64,000 bases of DNA, taken from Ralstonia sp. SET104. Its GTDB lineage: Bacteria > Pseudomonadota > Gammaproteobacteria > Burkholderiales > Burkholderiaceae. Both the position numbers and the translations under genes were made by a program. The stretch spans positions 372,001-436,000 of the forward strand of contig NZ_BHVX01000001.1 in assembly GCF_003851545.1 (NCBI RefSeq), read 5' to 3'. The notes under the pieces are model-generated. The model did not search any database, was not told the DNA's origin, and saw only the letters and a list, made by a program, of their open reading frames with translations. This document shows positions 24,395-32,785 of the stretch, piece after piece. Each line of letters starts with the position of its first letter. The stretch's first letter is position 1.

Positions 24395-27067
24395 ATGAAG
24401 AAGAAGGACATTGAGATTCTCGATGTCATGTCGCTGCGCGGCCCGAATATGTGGACATATCGGCCAGTGCTGGAGGCATGGGTCGACATTGGTGAACTGG
24501 AAGACTTTCCTTCCAACACGATTCCGGGGTTTTACGAGCGCCTGTCGACCTGGCTGCCGACGCTGATCGAGCACCGTTGCAGCCCTGGTGTGCGCGGCGG
24601 CTTCCTGATGCGCTTGAAGGAAGGCACCTGGCCCGGTCATATCCTGGAACACGTCACCCTGGAGCTGCAGAACCTGGCCGGCATGCCGGGCGGTTTCGGC
24701 AAGGCACGCGAGACGCCGGTGCGCGGCGTCTACAAGGTGATCGTCCGTGCCTGGCATGAAGACGTGACCCGCGCCGCCCTGCTGGCTGCGCGTGATCTGG
24801 TCATGGCGGCCATTGAAGACCGCCCGTACGACGTGGATGCGGCCGTCGAAACGCTGCGGGATCTGGTGGACGACCACTGCCTCGGCCCCAGCACCGCCTG
24901 CATCGTCGATGCGGCGGATGATCGCAATATCCCGTCGATCCGCCTGTCGGACGGCAACCTCGTGCAGCTCGGTTACGGCGCACGCCAGCGTCGCATCTGG
25001 ACGGCCGAGACCGACCGCACCAGCGCCATTGCCGAATCGATCTCGCGCGACAAGGACCTGACCAAGAGCCTGCTGCAATCGTGCGGCGTGCCGGTGCCCG
25101 AAGGCCGCATGGTCGACAGCGCCGAAGACGCCTGGGACGCGGCTGAGGACATCGGCGTGCCCGTGGTGGTCAAGCCGTACGACGGCAACCACGGCCGTGG
25201 CGTGTTCACGAACCTGATGACGCGCGAAGAGGTGGAAACCGCTTACGCCGTGGCCATCGAGGAAGGCAACGGCGTGATCGTCGAGCGCTTTATCTCCGGC
25301 AACGAACACCGCCTGTTGGTGGTCGGTGGCCGTGTGGCAGCGGCGGCGATGGGCGAAACCGCGTCGGTGGTCGGTGATGGCACCTCGACCATCGAAGAGC
25401 TGATTGCCTCGCAGATCAACTCCGACCCGCGCCGCGGCAACACAGAAGAACATCCGCTGAACTGCGTGCGTCTGGATTCTGCCGCGCGTCTGGAACTCAA
25501 GCGCCAGGGTTATGCCGATGGCAGTGCCGTGCCGCCTGCGGGCCGCAACGTGCTGATCCAGCGCAACGGCAACGTCGCCTTTGACGTGACCGATCGCGTG
25601 CACCCGAGCGTGGCTGCCCATGCGGCGCTGGCCGCACGGGTGGTGGGGCTCGATATTGCAGGCGTGGATCTGGTGGCCGATGACATCTCGCGCCCGCTGG
25701 ACGCGCAGCGCGGTGCCATTGTGGAAGTCAACGCGGGGCCGGGTTTGCTGATGCATATCCGCCCGGCAGAAGGCGAGGCGCGCCCGGTGGGCCGCGCGAT
25801 TGTCGATCACCTGTTCTCCCACAAAGACGGCACGCAGGACGACGGCCGCATCCCCATCGTCGGCATTACAGGCACCAACGGCAAGACGGTCGTCGCCAAG
25901 CTGGTTGCGCAATTGCTGCAACTGTCGGGCAAGCACACCGGCCTGGGCTGCAGCGATGGCCTGTATCTGGACCGCCGCCAGGTGGAGACGGGCAACAACC
26001 GGGGCGGCCACGGCGATCGCGCTGCGTGGGACGCCTGCCACCGCATCCTGATGAACCGTGCGGTGGAAGCCGCCGTGTTCGAGAGCGACAGCGGCATGAT
26101 CCTCTCCCAGGGGTTGCCGTACGACCGCTGCCAGGTTGGCGTGGTCACCAACTTCGGCAAGCCTGACCACTTGGGCGACTTCTACGTCGAAGACGAAGAC
26201 CGCATGGCCAGCGTCCTGCGTACGCAGATTGACGTGGTGCTGAAAAGCGGCGTGGGCGTGCTTAACGCCGCCGATGCGCGTCTGGTCGACATGGCCGAGC
26301 TGTGCGACGGCGACGTGATCTTCTTCGCGTTGTCAGGCGATCTGCCGGCCATCATCACGCACCGCGCTCAGGGCAAGCGGGCCGTGTTCGTGCGCGACGG
26401 CAAGGTGGTGCTCGCCACCGGCCCGACCGAGTTGGCGCTGGCTGATGTGTCGGCCATTCCGCTGACCTACGCCGGCCGGGTGCCATTCCAGCTTGAGAAC
26501 GTGCTGGCTGCTGTGGCCACCGGCTGGGCGCTGGGTATTTCAAATGATCTGATGCGCGCCGGCATCGTCACGTTTGACGTGGGCCAGGTGGATGTGCCCG
26601 GCCGCTTTACGCTGTTCCAGTACAACGGCGCCACGATCGTGGTGGACGACGCGCACAACGCGTTGGCGCTGGAAGCCTTGGCTGCTGCGCTGGACAACTT
26701 CCCGGCCCAGCGCCGCTCAATCGTGTTCGGTGCCGGCCTGCAACGCCGCGATGAAGATCTGGTGGCGCAAGCCTCGGTCATCGGACGGACGTTCGATCGC
26801 GTGCTGTTGTGCGAAGACGCCAGCGTCAAACGCACCGATGCCCACTTCGAATCTCAAGCACGCGCGCTGCTCAAGCAAGGGCTGCAGGCAGGCGGGCGCG
26901 TGGCTGAGGTCGTTGTCGACGGAGGCAAGCGCCGGGATGCCGTAGATACGGCACTGTCGCAGCTCACGGCAGGCGACTTGCTGGTCCTGCAATGCGACGA
27001 GTGCGCGATCGAGGGCACCGTCGAGCAAGTACACCAGTGGATGGGCCGCGCGGAACACCGGGCCTGA
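24395..27067 (+). CDS. cphA': Cyanophycin synthetase, first paralogue (CphA')
   Basis: An 890-residue protein with the three CphA modules: N domain (1-165), ATP-grasp domain (about 200-480; KPYDGNHGRG, EVNAGPGLLMH) and Mur-ligase-like domain (P-loop GTNGKT at 493-498). The N domain keeps SPGVRGGFLMRLKEGT and HILEH (82-86), matching the HxxEH zinc site described for the primer-generating hydrolase of CphA1. The Mur domain has drifted: ESDSGMIL instead of ETARGGIL, VDDAHNAL instead of the DYxHNP motif, AGLQRRDED instead of GDRRDED. The 292-bp region upstream is the divergent promoter region with the ABC transporter. The start at 24395 lacks a good ribosome site. It may add aspartate only or work with the second paralogue. 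Confidence 0.9.
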   Translation: MKKKDIEILDVMSLRGPNMWTYRPVLEAWVDIGELEDFPSNTIPGFYERLSTWLPTLIEHRCSPGVRGGFLMRLKEGTWPGHILEHVTLELQNLAGMPGGFGKARETPVRGVYKVIVRAWHEDVTRAALLAARDLVMAAIEDRPYDVDAAVETLRDLVDDHCLGPSTACIVDAADDRNIPSIRLSDGNLVQLGYGARQRRIWTAETDRTSAIAESISRDKDLTKSLLQSCGVPVPEGRMVDSAEDAWDAAEDIGVPVVVKPYDGNHGRGVFTNLMTREEVETAYAVAIEEGNGVIVERFISGNEHRLLVVGGRVAAAAMGETASVVGDGTSTIEELIASQINSDPRRGNTEEHPLNCVRLDSAARLELKRQGYADGSAVPPAGRNVLIQRNGNVAFDVTDRVHPSVAAHAALAARVVGLDIAGVDLVADDISRPLDAQRGAIVEVNAGPGLLMHIRPAEGEARPVGRAIVDHLFSHKDGTQDDGRIPIVGITGTNGKTVVAKLVAQLLQLSGKHTGLGCSDGLYLDRRQVETGNNRGGHGDRAAWDACHRILMNRAVEAAVFESDSGMILSQGLPYDRCQVGVVTNFGKPDHLGDFYVEDEDRMASVLRTQIDVVLKSGVGVLNAADARLVDMAELCDGDVIFFALSGDLPAIITHRAQGKRAVFVRDGKVVLATGPTELALADVSAIPLTYAGRVPFQLENVLAAVATGWALGISNDLMRAGIVTFDVGQVDVPGRFTLFQYNGATIVVDDAHNALALEALAAALDNFPAQRRSIVFGAGLQRRDEDLVAQASVIGRTFDRVLLCEDASVKRTDAHFESQARALLKQGLQAGGRVAEVVVDGGKRRDAVDTALSQLTAGDLLVLQCDECAIEGTVEQVHQWMGRAEHRA

Positions 27068-27107
27068 GTCAGAAAGAACGCCCAAAGCACAACGGAAAGC
27101 TGATTGC

Positions 27108-29675
27108 ATGGAAGTCTCTCGTATCCGGGCCTTGCGTGGCCCGAATCTCTGGTGTCGCCACACGGCCATTGAGGCCATCGTGGCCTGCTCGGATCAATCG
27201 CTCCTGCTGGCCGAACTGCCGGGCTTTGAAGACCGCCTGCGCGCGCGTTTTCCGGCCATCGGGCCGCTGCGGCCGGATGACGAAGCCAGCGCGCCGTCGA
27301 TGGCGCACGCGCTGGAAGCCGCAGCGCTTGGCCTGCAGGCCGCCGCCGGTTGCCCAGTCACGTTCGGCCATACCGAGCCCACGCTCGAACCCGGCACGTA
27401 CCAGGTGGTGGTCGAATACAGCGAAGAGGAGGTGGGGCGGCTGGCGTTCGAGCTGGCCGGCCAACTCTGCCTGGCCGCGCGCGACGACCAGCCGTTCGAT
27501 CTTGATGAGGCGTTGCATCGGCTGCGCGATCTCGATGAAGACGTGCGCCTGGGCCCGAGCACCGGTTCCATCGTCTACGCCGCTGTGGCGCGCGGCATTC
27601 CATACCGCCGGCTGACGCAGGGCTCGATGGTGCAGTTCGGCTGGGGCAGCAAGCAGCGCCGCATTCAGGCGGCCGAGACCGACATGACCAGCGCGGTGGC
27701 CGAGTCCATCGCGCAGGACAAGGACCTGACGAAGACCCTGCTGCACGCGGCCGGTGTGCCGGTGCCGCTGGGCCGCTCCGTCACCAGCGCAGAACAAGCG
27801 TGGGAAGCCGCGCAGGAGATCCACGGCCCGGTCGTGGTCAAGCCGCGCGACGGCAACCAGGGCAAGGGCGTGGCGGTGCGCATCCGCACGCGCGAAGAAG
27901 TGATGACGGCCTACGAAGTGGCGGCCGACATTTCGTCCGACGTGATCGTCGAGCGCTACATTCCTGGCCATGATTTCCGCCTGCTCGTGGTGGGCAAGCA
28001 TCTGGTGGCGGCCGCGCGCCGCGACCCGCCGCAAGTCATCGGCGACGGCAAGCACACGGTGCGCGAGCTGGTTGAAGAAGTGAACCGCGACCCGCGCCGG
28101 GGCGTTGGACATGCCACGTCGCTCACGAAAATCCGCTTTGACGATATTGCGCTGGCCACGCTTGCCAAGCAGGGCCTGAGCGCCGACGCGGTGCCGCCCA
28201 AAGGCACGCGCGTGGTGTTGCGCAACAACGCAAACCTTTCCACCGGCGGCACCGCCACCGACGTGACCGACGACGTCCACCCCGCCATTGCCGCGCGCGC
28301 CGTGGCGGCCGCGCAGATGGTCGGGCTCGACATCTGCGGTGTGGATGCGGTGTGCGAAACGATGCTCAAGCCGTTCGAGGAGCAAGCCGGCGGCATTGTG
28401 GAAGTCAACGCCGCGCCGGGCCTGCGCATGCACCTGCAGCCGTCTTACGGCAAGGGCCGTGCCGTGGGCGAAGCCATCGTCTCGACAATGTTTGCCGATG
28501 GCGACGATGGCCGCATTCCTGTGGTGGCGGTTTCCGGCACCAACGGCAAGACGACGACGGTGCGCCTGATCACCCATCTGCTGGCCACCAGTGGCCTGCG
28601 CATGGGCATGACCGGCACCGATGGTGTGTACATCCAGGGCCAGCGCATTGACACCGGCGATTGCAGCGGCCCGCGCAGCGCGCGCAATGTGCTGCTGCAT
28701 CCGGACGTGGACGCCGCCGTGTTTGAAACCGCGCGCGGCGGCCTGCTGCGCGAAGGCCTGGCCTTCGACCGCTGCGATGTGGCTGTGGTCACCAACGTGG
28801 GCGAAGGCGACCACCTGGGCCTGAACTACATCAGCACGGTCGAAGATCTGGCCGTGCTCAAGAGCGTGATCGTGCAGAACGTGGCGCCGAAGGGCATGGC
28901 GGTGCTGAACGCCGCCGACCCGATGGTTGCGCGCATGGCCGATGCCTGCCCCGGTTCGATCACGTTCTTCGCACACGATGTGGGCTTGCCAACCATGGCG
29001 CTGCATCGCGCGCAGGGCAAGCGTGTGGTGTTTGTCGACAGCGCAGAGATTGTGGCGACCGAAGGTGCCAACGAAACGCGCATCGCGCTGGCCGATATTC
29101 CGCTCACACGCAACGGCACCATCGGCTTCCAGGTCGAGAATGCAATGTCGTCGATTGCCGCCGCGTGGGCGCTTGGCATCGACTGGGCGGTAATCCGTCG
29201 CGGGCTGGCTACGTTTGTGAACGATGCTGCAACGGCGCCGGGCCGCTTCAACCTGTTCGACTACAAGGGCGCCACGCTCATCGCCGACTACGGCCACAAC
29301 CCGGATGCCATCCAGGCGCTGTGCAACGCCGTGGCGACCATGCCGGCACAGCGCCGCATGGTGGTGATCAGCGGTGCGGGCGACCGCCGTGATGAGGACA
29401 TCCGCAAGCAGACGCAGATTCTTGGCGACGTGTTTGATGACGTGGTGCTGTACGAAGACCAGTGCCAGCGTGGGCGTGAAGATGGTGAAGTGCTGGCGCT
29501 GCTGCGGGAGGGGTTGCAGGGCGCTCAGCGGACCAGTCGCATTGAAGAAATCCGCGGAGAGTTTCTTGCCATCGATACGGCGTTGGGGCGGTTGCAGTCT
29601 GGTGATCTTTGCCTGATTTTGATCGATCAGGTGGAAGAGGCGCTGGAGCATATTGCCAAGCGGGTGGCTGAGTAA
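27108..29675 (+). CDS. cphA: Cyanophycin synthetase, second paralogue (CphA)
   Basis: An 855-residue CphA that builds multi-L-arginyl-poly-L-aspartate by ATP-dependent addition of Asp to the backbone and Arg to the side chain. The ATP-grasp domain has KPRDGNQGKGVAV and EVNAAPGLRMH. The Mur-ligase-like domain has GTNGKTTT (from residue 477), ETARGGLLREGL, DYGHNPDAI and GAGDRRDED, all canonical. The N domain is diverged: the GGFLMR region is missing and the HxxEH site is replaced by a segment reading SMAHALEAAALGLQ. It lies 40 bp after the first paralogue, probably cotranscribed. No cyanophycinase or isoaspartyl dipeptidase gene is in the window. Confidence 0.93.
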   Translation: MEVSRIRALRGPNLWCRHTAIEAIVACSDQSLLLAELPGFEDRLRARFPAIGPLRPDDEASAPSMAHALEAAALGLQAAAGCPVTFGHTEPTLEPGTYQVVVEYSEEEVGRLAFELAGQLCLAARDDQPFDLDEALHRLRDLDEDVRLGPSTGSIVYAAVARGIPYRRLTQGSMVQFGWGSKQRRIQAAETDMTSAVAESIAQDKDLTKTLLHAAGVPVPLGRSVTSAEQAWEAAQEIHGPVVVKPRDGNQGKGVAVRIRTREEVMTAYEVAADISSDVIVERYIPGHDFRLLVVGKHLVAAARRDPPQVIGDGKHTVRELVEEVNRDPRRGVGHATSLTKIRFDDIALATLAKQGLSADAVPPKGTRVVLRNNANLSTGGTATDVTDDVHPAIAARAVAAAQMVGLDICGVDAVCETMLKPFEEQAGGIVEVNAAPGLRMHLQPSYGKGRAVGEAIVSTMFADGDDGRIPVVAVSGTNGKTTTVRLITHLLATSGLRMGMTGTDGVYIQGQRIDTGDCSGPRSARNVLLHPDVDAAVFETARGGLLREGLAFDRCDVAVVTNVGEGDHLGLNYISTVEDLAVLKSVIVQNVAPKGMAVLNAADPMVARMADACPGSITFFAHDVGLPTMALHRAQGKRVVFVDSAEIVATEGANETRIALADIPLTRNGTIGFQVENAMSSIAAAWALGIDWAVIRRGLATFVNDAATAPGRFNLFDYKGATLIADYGHNPDAIQALCNAVATMPAQRRMVVISGAGDRRDEDIRKQTQILGDVFDDVVLYEDQCQRGREDGEVLALLREGLQGAQRTSRIEEIRGEFLAIDTALGRLQSGDLCLILIDQVEEALEHIAKRVAE

Positions 29676-29682
29676 ATTGAAG

Positions 29683-29717
29683 CCCCGGTGGATGGGGTTC
29701 GCCGGGGTTGGTTTTTT
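29683..29717 (+). terminator. Terminator of the cphA operon
   Basis: A 6-bp GC stem CCCCGG (29683-29688) / CCGGGG (29702-29707) with a 13-nt loop, followed by TTGG and six T residues, just after the cphA stop. Confidence 0.7.
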
Positions 29718-29769
29718 GTGGTTCATCCTTGTTTCGTTCCCTGCCGGGACCGACGAAAGGCGCGCCCGG

Positions 29770-29883
29770 GATGGCGACTTCCCCTTGAATTTGTGTGAGC
29801 GTGCGGGGAAGGAGGCAAACTCGCTGCGCTCAGACAAGCCTCCTTCCTTGATCCGCCCGCTCACAAAAATTCAAGGCGCCATC
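29770..29883. repeat. Long palindromic intergenic element A
   Basis: A nested hairpin about 114 nt long. Outer arms GATGGCG / CGCCATC; middle arms CCTTGAATTTGTGTGAGCG (29783-29801) / CGCTCACAAAAATTCAAGG (29858-29876), 18 of 19 paired; inner arms GGAAGGAGGC (29807-29816) / GCCTCCTTCC (29838-29847). The apical loop contains AACTCGCTGCGCTCAGACA. No ORF is credible. The same loop core occurs inverted in element B at 29991-30114, so both look like members of one repeat family. Confidence 0.75.
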
Positions 29884-29903
29884 AAGGGCTTAATGTCAAA
29901 AGA

Positions 29904-29933
29904 AAAGGCCAACCCATCGCGCGGTTGGCCTTT
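29904..29933. terminator. Bidirectional terminator-like hairpin between palindromic elements
   Basis: A perfect 11-bp stem AAAGGCCAACC (29904-29914) / GGTTGGCCTTT (29923-29933), 8-nt loop. T-rich sequence flanks both sides (GTCGTTTT on plus, TTTTCTTTTGAC on minus). Confidence 0.6.
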
Positions 29934-29990
29934 GTCGTTTTGGCTGGCGCCCCGGTGGTCTGGCCGTTGCTTTGCTTTTGACTTTCCCTG

Positions 29991-30114
29991 CCCTATGCGG
30001 CGCCTTGAATTTCTGTTGCAAGGAGGAAAAAGGAAGGGAAACTGTTTGAGCGCAGCGAGTTTTTCCCTTCCCCTCATTGCGACAGAAATTCAAGGAGTGG
30101 GTCGCCGCATCGGG
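29991..30114. repeat. Long palindromic intergenic element B
   Basis: A nested hairpin of about 124 nt. Outer arms CTATGCGGCG / CGCCGCATCGG (imperfect); middle arms CCTTGAATTTCTGTTGCAA (30003-30021) / TTGCGACAGAAATTCAAGG (30077-30095), 18 of 19 paired; inner arms GGAAGGGAAA (30032-30041) / TTTCCCTTCC (30062-30071). The apical loop CTGTTTGAGCGCAGCGAGTT is close to the reverse complement of the element A loop. Middle arms share CCTTGAATTT with element A. Confidence 0.75.
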
Positions 30115-30131
30115 CGCGCTTTTCTTTGCTT

Positions 30132-30157
30132 ACTTTCTTTGGCAAGACAAAGAAAGT
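30132..30157. repeat. Perfect 10-bp palindrome ACTTTCTTTG/CAAAGAAAGT
   Basis: ACTTTCTTTG (30132-30141) and CAAAGAAAGT (30148-30157) are perfect inverted repeats with a 6-nt loop, followed by GTCAGCCCCGGCAGGGGATG. I recall this module as a frequent intergenic sequence in Burkholderiales; it probably belongs with the palindromic elements just upstream. The remaining 30158-30282 has A-rich sequence before the next gene and nothing else I can assign. Confidence 0.55.
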
Positions 30158-30282
30158 GAGTCAGCCCCGGCAGGGGATGAAACAAGGGATGCACCACCAA
30201 CAAAAAAAACAGAAAAAACCGCGCCCCAACAACTCCAACACCATGCCCTATGATGACGCCTCCCCCTAGTCCCCTCGCCATC

Positions 30283-30864
30283 ATGACCAACCCCACCACG
30301 CTCGCCCCAGTCGAACTGGCGAAGTCTTACCGCCTGCTGAACCACGGCCCGACCACACTGGTCACGAGCGCCCACAACGGCGTGCGCAACGTCATGGCTG
30401 CCGCCTGGGCAATGCCACTCGACTTCGACCCGCCCAAGGTGCTCGTCGTGGTTGACAGCCGCACGCTCACGCGCGAGCTGATTGAGGCTTCCGGCGTATT
30501 CGCGCTGAACATCCCCACCCGGGCCATCGCCGAGACCACGCTCGCGGTGGGCACGCTCTCGGGCCGCGACGGCGACAAGTTCGATGCGCTCGGCCTTGCC
30601 ACCATGCCCGCCCGCACAATCGACGTGCCGTTGGTGGCAGGCTGCGCAGGATGGCTGGAATGCCGCGTCATTCCTGAGCCGCACAACGAGAAGCGCTACG
30701 ACCTCTTCATCGCTGAAGTGACTGCCGCCTGGGCAGACCCCGCGCTGTTCAGCAATGGCCGTTGGCACTTTACCGATGCGGGCAGCAAGACCGTGCATTA
30801 CCTTGCAGGCGGCGCCTTCTTTGAAACGGGAGATGCATTTAACGTGGAGGCCAAACAGCCATGA
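30283..30864 (+). CDS. Flavin reductase-like FMN-binding split-barrel protein
   Basis: A 193-residue protein of the flavin reductase-like family. Segments typical of the fold: PTTLVTSAHNGVRNVMAAAW near the N-terminus (FMN phosphate contact region), PKVLVVVDSRTLTRELIEASGVFALNIP, and LAGCAGWLECRV in the core. Members bind FMN and reduce flavins or act as NAD(P)H:flavin oxidoreductases. The start at 30283 is uncertain; an in-frame ATG lies at 30250 and neither has a clear ribosome site. It overlaps the next gene by 4 bp (ATGA). Confidence 0.8.
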   Translation: MTNPTTLAPVELAKSYRLLNHGPTTLVTSAHNGVRNVMAAAWAMPLDFDPPKVLVVVDSRTLTRELIEASGVFALNIPTRAIAETTLAVGTLSGRDGDKFDALGLATMPARTIDVPLVAGCAGWLECRVIPEPHNEKRYDLFIAEVTAAWADPALFSNGRWHFTDAGSKTVHYLAGGAFFETGDAFNVEAKQP

Positions 30865-31373
30865 GCGACATCGCAATCCGCCCGTTGATGGATGAGGATG
30901 CCGAAGCGTTCAGAGCGCTGCGGTTAAAGGCGATTCAGGATGCGCCTGCCGCCATCTGGCCCACGTACGATGAAGAGTCGGGGCGCACGCTGGAGGAGAC
31001 GCGCAACCGCGTTCGCAAGACCGATCACCAGATCGTATTCGGTGCGTTTGCGGGCCCCGCACTGATTGGCATTGCTGGATTGCGCCGGGAGCCGCTCGCG
31101 CAGGTTGCCCACAAAGCCGTGTTGTGGGGTGTGTTTGTCGACCCTGCGCACCGGCGCGGCGGTATTGCAGGTCGTCTGCTGGATGCGGCGATCGCGCATG
31201 CGCGCACGGAGCGCGTGTTGCAGATCCAGTTGTGCGTGAACGCCGAAAACCCGCGTGCGCAAGCGCTGTATCGCAACGCGGGTTTTGAAACCTTCGGCGT
31301 CGAGCGCCGCGCCATGCGTGTCGATGATCGTTTCTACGATGAACAACACATGGCGCTGCGGCTCGATGCCTGA
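30861..31373 (+). CDS. GNAT-family N-acetyltransferase
   Basis: A 170-residue acetyltransferase with a clear GNAT core: VLWGVFVDPAHRRGGIAGRLLDAA (acetyl-CoA loop RRGGIAG) and NPRAQALYRNAGFETFG (motif B). Coupled to the flavin reductase-like gene by an ATGA overlap, and convergent with the deaminase gene (4 bp between stops). Substrate unknown. Confidence 0.88.
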   Translation: MSDIAIRPLMDEDAEAFRALRLKAIQDAPAAIWPTYDEESGRTLEETRNRVRKTDHQIVFGAFAGPALIGIAGLRREPLAQVAHKAVLWGVFVDPAHRRGGIAGRLLDAAIAHARTERVLQIQLCVNAENPRAQALYRNAGFETFGVERRAMRVDDRFYDEQHMALRLDA

Positions 31374-31377
31374 ACCG

Positions 31378-32766
31378 TCAGGCGCACGCCATCAGGTTGG
31401 CCACACCCTGAGTGGCTTGCGCGCGGATGCTTGCCACATCCAACCCACACACCACACCCTCATCCACCACCACGCGCCCGCCGATGATGCTGGTGCGCAC
31501 GGTGATGGGCTCGCCAGCCACCACGGGCGCGAGCGCCAGATCGTGGAAGCCATAGAAGCGCGGGTGGTTGGTGTCGTAGAGCACCAGATCGGCCGCTTGC
31601 CCGATCTGCAGCGTGCCGACTTCACTCAAACCGAGCACGCGTGCGCCGCCAGCGGTGGCCCAGTGGATCACGTCTTCGGCGGTGGTGGCGCTGGCGCCTT
31701 GGGCGGCGCGGTGGATCAGCCAGGCAGTGTTGACCTCGCCGGTCATGCTGCCCGATTCGTTTGATGCCACGCCGTCCACCCCTAATGACACCGGCACACC
31801 GGCTGCCGCCAGTTGCGGCACCGGTGCGATGCCGCTGCCCAGCCGGCTGTTGCTGACCGGGCAGTGCGCGATGCCGCTGCCCGTTTGCGCCAGCATGCGG
31901 ATCTCCGACGGTTGCAGGTGCACAAGGTGCGCAAACCAGACGTCAGGCCCCAGCCACTCGTGCTCGGCCACAAACTCCACCGGCAGGCAGTTGTATTTCT
32001 CGCGGCAAAAGCGCACGTAGTTGTCGGTTTCAGACAGGTGCGTGTGCATGCGCAGGTTCATGCTGCGCGCGGCATGCGCCAGCTCCACCAGCAATGCCGG
32101 CGGCAGTGAGAACGTGGGCGTGGTCGGCGCCACCACCACACGGCGCATCGCGTCAGGGGCGTCATCGTGATAGCGATGTTTGAGCCGTTCAATGTCGGCC
32201 AGCATCTGGTCGAGCGTCTCAGGTTGCAGCGCCGTCTTCGAGAAGCCCGGATGACTGTTGGCCGATTCGATTGCGCCGCCGCGGCACAGCACAAAGCGCA
32301 TGCCGAATTCATCGGCCACGTCGAACAGCATATCGCCCGACTCGGTGCTGCCGCTGGCGTGATAGAGGTAGTGGTGGTCGGCACACGTGGTGGCGCCCGA
32401 CAGCAGCAGTTCTGCCATGCCCAGGCGCGCGGCGGTGCGCATCAGTTCCGGCGTGAACAGCGGCAGGCGCGGATATGGCACGCTGGCCAGCCAGCCTTGC
32501 AAGTCCTGGTTCATGCCTTCCGGCACGGCTTTGAGCAGGTTCTGGAACAGGTGATGGTGCGTGTTGATCCAGCCGGGGTAGACGATGCAGTCGCGGGCGT
32601 CGATCACGCGCTCGCCGGGGCGGGGCGTGAGATCGGTGCCCATCTCGGCAATGCGGCCGCCGGCGATGCGGATATCGATGGCCCCGGCGCGCGCCGCGTC
32701 GCCGCGCAGGCCAGTCATGACGGCCATCGGGCAGCGGATGAGGATGTCTTGAGGCGTGTTGTGCAT
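31378..32766 (-). CDS. 8-oxoguanine deaminase-like amidohydrolase (TrzN/AtzB-type superfamily)
   Basis: A 462-residue metal-dependent hydrolase of the cytosine-deaminase-like amidohydrolase group. Metal ligands in family order: HHH at 70-72 (HxH), HTHLSETD (third His and catalytic Glu), AHLVHL and GVDGVASNES (final Asp). The ADHHYLYH segment, the RGG/ESANS region and overall length match 8-oxoguanine deaminases and hydroxyatrazine/s-triazine hydrolases. It should hydrolyse an exocyclic amino group (or other leaving group) from a nucleobase-like N-heterocycle in the cytoplasm. It lies 19 bp downstream of an NCS2 permease, so the permease may import its substrate. It is the last gene of the seven-gene minus-strand operon. 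Confidence 0.85.
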   Translation of the reverse strand: MHNTPQDILIRCPMAVMTGLRGDAARAGAIDIRIAGGRIAEMGTDLTPRPGERVIDARDCIVYPGWINTHHHLFQNLLKAVPEGMNQDLQGWLASVPYPRLPLFTPELMRTAARLGMAELLLSGATTCADHHYLYHASGSTESGDMLFDVADEFGMRFVLCRGGAIESANSHPGFSKTALQPETLDQMLADIERLKHRYHDDAPDAMRRVVVAPTTPTFSLPPALLVELAHAARSMNLRMHTHLSETDNYVRFCREKYNCLPVEFVAEHEWLGPDVWFAHLVHLQPSEIRMLAQTGSGIAHCPVSNSRLGSGIAPVPQLAAAGVPVSLGVDGVASNESGSMTGEVNTAWLIHRAAQGASATTAEDVIHWATAGGARVLGLSEVGTLQIGQAADLVLYDTNHPRFYGFHDLALAPVVAGEPITVRTSIIGGRVVVDEGVVCGLDVASIRAQATQGVANLMACA

Positions 32767-32785
32767 GAGGGTTTCCGATGAAGAA

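Noticed and set aside
27069-29864. A 931-codon minus-strand open frame opposite cphA, and similar long antisense frames at 6081-8066 and 24344-26170
   Set aside because: High-GC third-position bias leaves the antisense frame open; their translations are His/Arg/Gln-rich without domains and lie exactly under real genes.
29653-30159. A 168-codon plus-strand frame through the palindromic region
   Set aside because: It is made of the inverted repeats and terminator hairpins; low-complexity, no ribosome site.
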